Shown in pieces: positions 6,207 through 7,210 of a stretch of 7,210 nucleotides of DNA. This stretch comes from Chloroflexota bacterium (lineage in GTDB: Bacteria > Chloroflexota > Limnocylindria > P2-11E): NCBI GenBank assembly GCA_005881085.1, contig VBGU01000040.1, positions 1 through 7,210 on the forward strand. Reading direction: 5' to 3'. Made by a program: the position numbers and the translations under genes. Every line of letters starts with the position of its first letter. Within the stretch, counting starts at the first letter, position 1. The notes beneath the pieces are model-generated. The model ran no database searches. It was given only the letters and a program-made list of their open reading frames with translations, and had not been told where the DNA came from.

Positions 6207-6625
6207 CGATCACGTCTGTGGATATCGCTGTGGATTTCAAGGTGCAGTCCTGTGGAGAAGTCTGTGGAGAAGTTGGTGGACAGATCGTCTTGTCCGCGGA
6301 CGTTGACGTGACGATGATGCGCGGGGCCGTCAAGGCGAAGGGGAAGGAAGGGGTGCCCGAAGATCGTGTCGCAGAGGTCGCGATCGATTTCATCTCATTC
6401 TGCTTATCACGGCGCGCGGTCGACTGGCCGTTCCTCTACGACGAGATGTGCTACGTCGCCTCGAACAGGTTGTATCGGGGGCTCGGCTACGAGGAGCTTC
6501 GCGAGGTCGGTCTTGACCTCGCCCTCAGCGGGCTCGTGAAGACGAGCCGCATCGCGAACGAGGTCGTGCGGCAAGTGCGCATTGGGGATCGGCCGCTCCG
6601 GGGGGGACTTCTCGTAGCGAGCTGA
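6203..6625 (+). CDS. hypothetical protein, last gene of the lexA-dinB operon
   Basis: The 140-residue protein is not recognised. The ATG at 6203 overlaps the dinB stop as ATGA and has GAGG at 6194-6197 with a 5-base spacer, which supports this start over the in-frame ATG pair at 6314/6317. The first 37 residues are unusual: they contain VDIAVDF and CGEVCGEVGG, encoded by repeated DnaA-box-like DNA. From about residue 52 the protein looks helical and globular, with DRVAEVAIDFISFCL, then VDWPFLYDEMCYVASNRLYR and YEELREVGLDLALSGL. The end is basic (VRQVRIGDRPLRGG). There are two Cys near the N-terminus (17, 21), one at 67 and one at 83, but no obvious metal-binding spacing across them. Its position makes a role in the damage response plausible, but nothing in the sequence shows what it does. 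Confidence 0.8.
   Translation: MTITSVDIAVDFKVQSCGEVCGEVGGQIVLSADVDVTMMRGAVKAKGKEGVPEDRVAEVAIDFISFCLSRRAVDWPFLYDEMCYVASNRLYRGLGYEELREVGLDLALSGLVKTSRIANEVVRQVRIGDRPLRGGLLVAS
6217..6283 (+). repeat. DnaA-box-like repeats, mostly 12-bp spaced
   Basis: TGTGGATAA is the reverse complement of the DnaA box TTATCCACA. Near matches occur at 6217 (TGTGGATAT), 6229 (TGTGGATTT), 6251 and 6263 (both TGTGGAGAA), with a weaker copy at 6275 (GGTGGACAG). Spacings are 12, 22, 12 and 12 bp. Positions 6250-6261 and 6262-6273 are identical copies of CTGTGGAGAAGT. The array lies within the first codons of the 140-residue ORF. Binding by DnaA is not shown. Confidence 0.5.
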
Positions 6626-6649
6626 ACATCAGTTTGGCCACACCGGCGG

Positions 6650-6691
6650 GGCGGCGAGTGAAAGGAAGCGCACTCGCCGCCTCTTTTTCTT
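6650..6691 (+). terminator. strong intrinsic terminator of the lexA-dinB operon
   Basis: GGCGGCGAGTG (6650-6660) and CACTCGCCGCC (6671-6681) form a perfect 11-bp stem with a 10-base loop, followed directly by the T-rich tail TCTTTTTCTT (6682-6691). It lies 24 bp after the stop of the last operon gene and is the only convincing terminator seen from lexA onward, which supports a single transcript from lexA to the 140-aa gene. Confidence 0.92.
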
Positions 6692-6705
6692 CATAATGGA
6701 GCGAG

Positions 6706-6731
6706 GGGAGAGCGCGAAAGCGCGCTTTCTT
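6706..6731 (+). other. GC-rich hairpin upstream of the tRNA gene
   Basis: GAGAGCGCG (6708-6716) and CGCGCTTTC (6721-6729) can pair as a 9-bp stem with one G-U and an AAAG loop; two further G-U pairs may extend it to 6706 and 6731. A short TTTC follows. It lies 8 bp before the tRNA. It may be part of the tRNA leader or a weak second terminator. CATAAT at 6692-6697 could be a -10 for the tRNA, but no -35 is evident. Confidence 0.35.
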
Positions 6732-6739
6732 TCACGATC

Positions 6740-6813
6740 GGTCCCGTGGTGCAGCGGCCTAGCATACGTCCCTGTCAAGGACGAGATCGCCGGTTCGAAT
6801 CCGGTCGGGACCG
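6740..6813 (+). tRNA. tRNA-Asp (anticodon GTC)
   Basis: The 74 nucleotides fold into a full cloverleaf. The acceptor stem is GGTCCCG (6740-6746) with CGGGACC (6806-6812). The D arm is GTGC/GCAT, and the anticodon stem is CGTCC/GGACG with loop CTGTCAA, placing anticodon GTC at 6774-6776. The variable loop is AGATC. The T arm is GCCGG/CCGGT with loop TTCGAAT. The discriminator base G6813 is the G73 identity element of aspartate tRNAs. The CCA end is not encoded (CAG follows), so it must be added after transcription. Confidence 0.97.
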
Positions 6814-6978
6814 CAGTATCGAACTCGTTAGCGCAAGCAACGTCACGCCTTCGCTGACGGCGAGCCCTTTCCCACTCGGCGGCATTCATTTGCGCAGGCG
6901 GCGCGGCTACTGACGTGCGGCCCGCGGCGAGAAGGATTGGCGTCAGGAAGGCTCATCAAGTGGCATCGCCATTGAGCA
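6814..6978. other. intergenic stretch without recognisable gene
   Basis: About 165 bp separate the tRNA from the stop of the minus-strand methyltransferase. No convincing reading frame was found on either strand. Near 6940-6977, GCTCA pairs with TGAGC around an inner TGGC-ATC-GCCA hairpin. This could be a weak terminator for the methyltransferase gene, but it lacks a clear T tract in that direction. Confidence 0.4.
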
Positions 6979-7210
6979 CTAACCGATGATGCGCGGCTCC
7001 GGTAACGGGACGATGAACCGGCCGCGGAACCCACGTGCTCTTAGCTTCGGCATCAGCTCGTCGGCGATGTGCCAAGAGAACAGCATCGCGTGATCTGGTT
7101 GCTCAGCGAAGAGCCGCTCCTCATCGACGACGGGAATCAGGGTGCCAGGTATGTACTTCCCGATTTTGTGTGAACCGGCAATCTCGCAGACGCAGTCGAT
7201 GATCTCCTCG
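6979..7210 (-). CDS. C-terminal part of a sugar C-methyltransferase-type SAM-dependent methyltransferase (5' end outside the window)
   Basis: The minus-strand frame enters at the right edge and ends at TAG 6981-6979, giving 76 residues. It reads IGKYIPGTLIPVVDEERL, then PDHAMLFSWHIADELMPKL, then GFRGRFIVPLPEPRIIG. This matches the end of the C-methyltransferase C-terminal domain (Methyltransf_14 type), which typically has a KxGxYxPGTxIPI stretch, a PDYxLxLPWxLxxEI stretch and a final KFIVPIPEP. Full-length members have an N-terminal zinc-binding domain and a central SAM-binding domain, and methylate carbon atoms of nucleotide-activated deoxysugars in antibiotic or cell-surface polysaccharide pathways. 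Only the last domain portion is visible, so substrate and pathway cannot be assigned. This frame is richer in AT codons (AAA, ATA, TTA, CTA, AGA) than the operon to its left, which hints at a different origin but is weak evidence. Confidence 0.8.
   Translation of the reverse strand, partial: EEIIDCVCEIAGSHKIGKYIPGTLIPVVDEERLFAEQPDHAMLFSWHIADELMPKLRARGFRGRFIVPLPEPRIIG

Noticed and set aside
6292..6301. 10-bp palindrome GTCCGCGGAC
   Set aside because: Short GC-rich palindromes are expected by chance in this composition, and it lies in coding sequence with no promoter context.
6629..6889. Minus-strand 86-codon ORF containing TGFEPAISSLTG
   Set aside because: It is the antisense reading of the tRNA-Asp gene, a well-known spurious protein fragment; the tRNA explains the sequence.
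1..7210. CRISPR arrays, insertion sequences or prophage genes
   Set aside because: No repeat-spacer pattern, terminal inverted repeats, transposase or integrase motifs were seen. The only short tandem repeats are the DnaA-box-like ones at 6217-6283.

Overview
The window is high-GC bacterial chromosome, dense with genes and using ATG and GTG starts. The LexA operator is of the GAAC-N4-GTTC type found in Gram-positive bacteria, Actinobacteria and Chloroflexota. A tRNA gene without encoded CCA and a promoter that leaves almost no 5' leader fit an actinobacterial or Chloroflexota-like lineage. No species can be named, and the lineage is an inference.

Left part (1-2065). A short truncated reading frame and a possible 42-residue ORF on the + strand converge on a four-gene minus-strand cluster. 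In transcription order this is an MscS-family mechanosensitive channel, a YkvA/DUF1232 membrane protein, a 59-residue single-pass membrane protein, and rplI (ribosomal protein L9). These genes overlap or are separated by at most 6 bp, so they probably form one operon. The rplI copy is broken: its two halves lie in different frames and about a dozen linker residues are missing.

Centre (2066-6691). A 63-bp divergent promoter region carries a perfect LexA operator between the -35 and -10 of lexA. Downstream is what looks like one SOS transcription unit: lexA, two tandem paralogous winged-helix DNA glycosylase-like genes (HTH_42, AlkZ/YcaQ family, both keeping the QxQ catalytic motif), dinB (DNA polymerase IV) and a 140-residue protein of unknown function. 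The last four genes are joined by three identical 4-bp ATGA overlaps, and the unit closes with a strong intrinsic terminator. The suggested logic is damage sensing (LexA), base excision or crosslink unhooking (the glycosylase pair), then lesion bypass (Pol IV). The role of the last gene is open. Its first codons hold a row of DnaA-box-like repeats at about 12-bp spacing.

Right part (6692-7210). A tRNA-Asp(GTC) gene is followed by about 165 bp without a recognisable gene, then the C-terminal end of a minus-strand sugar C-methyltransferase-type protein that runs off the window.
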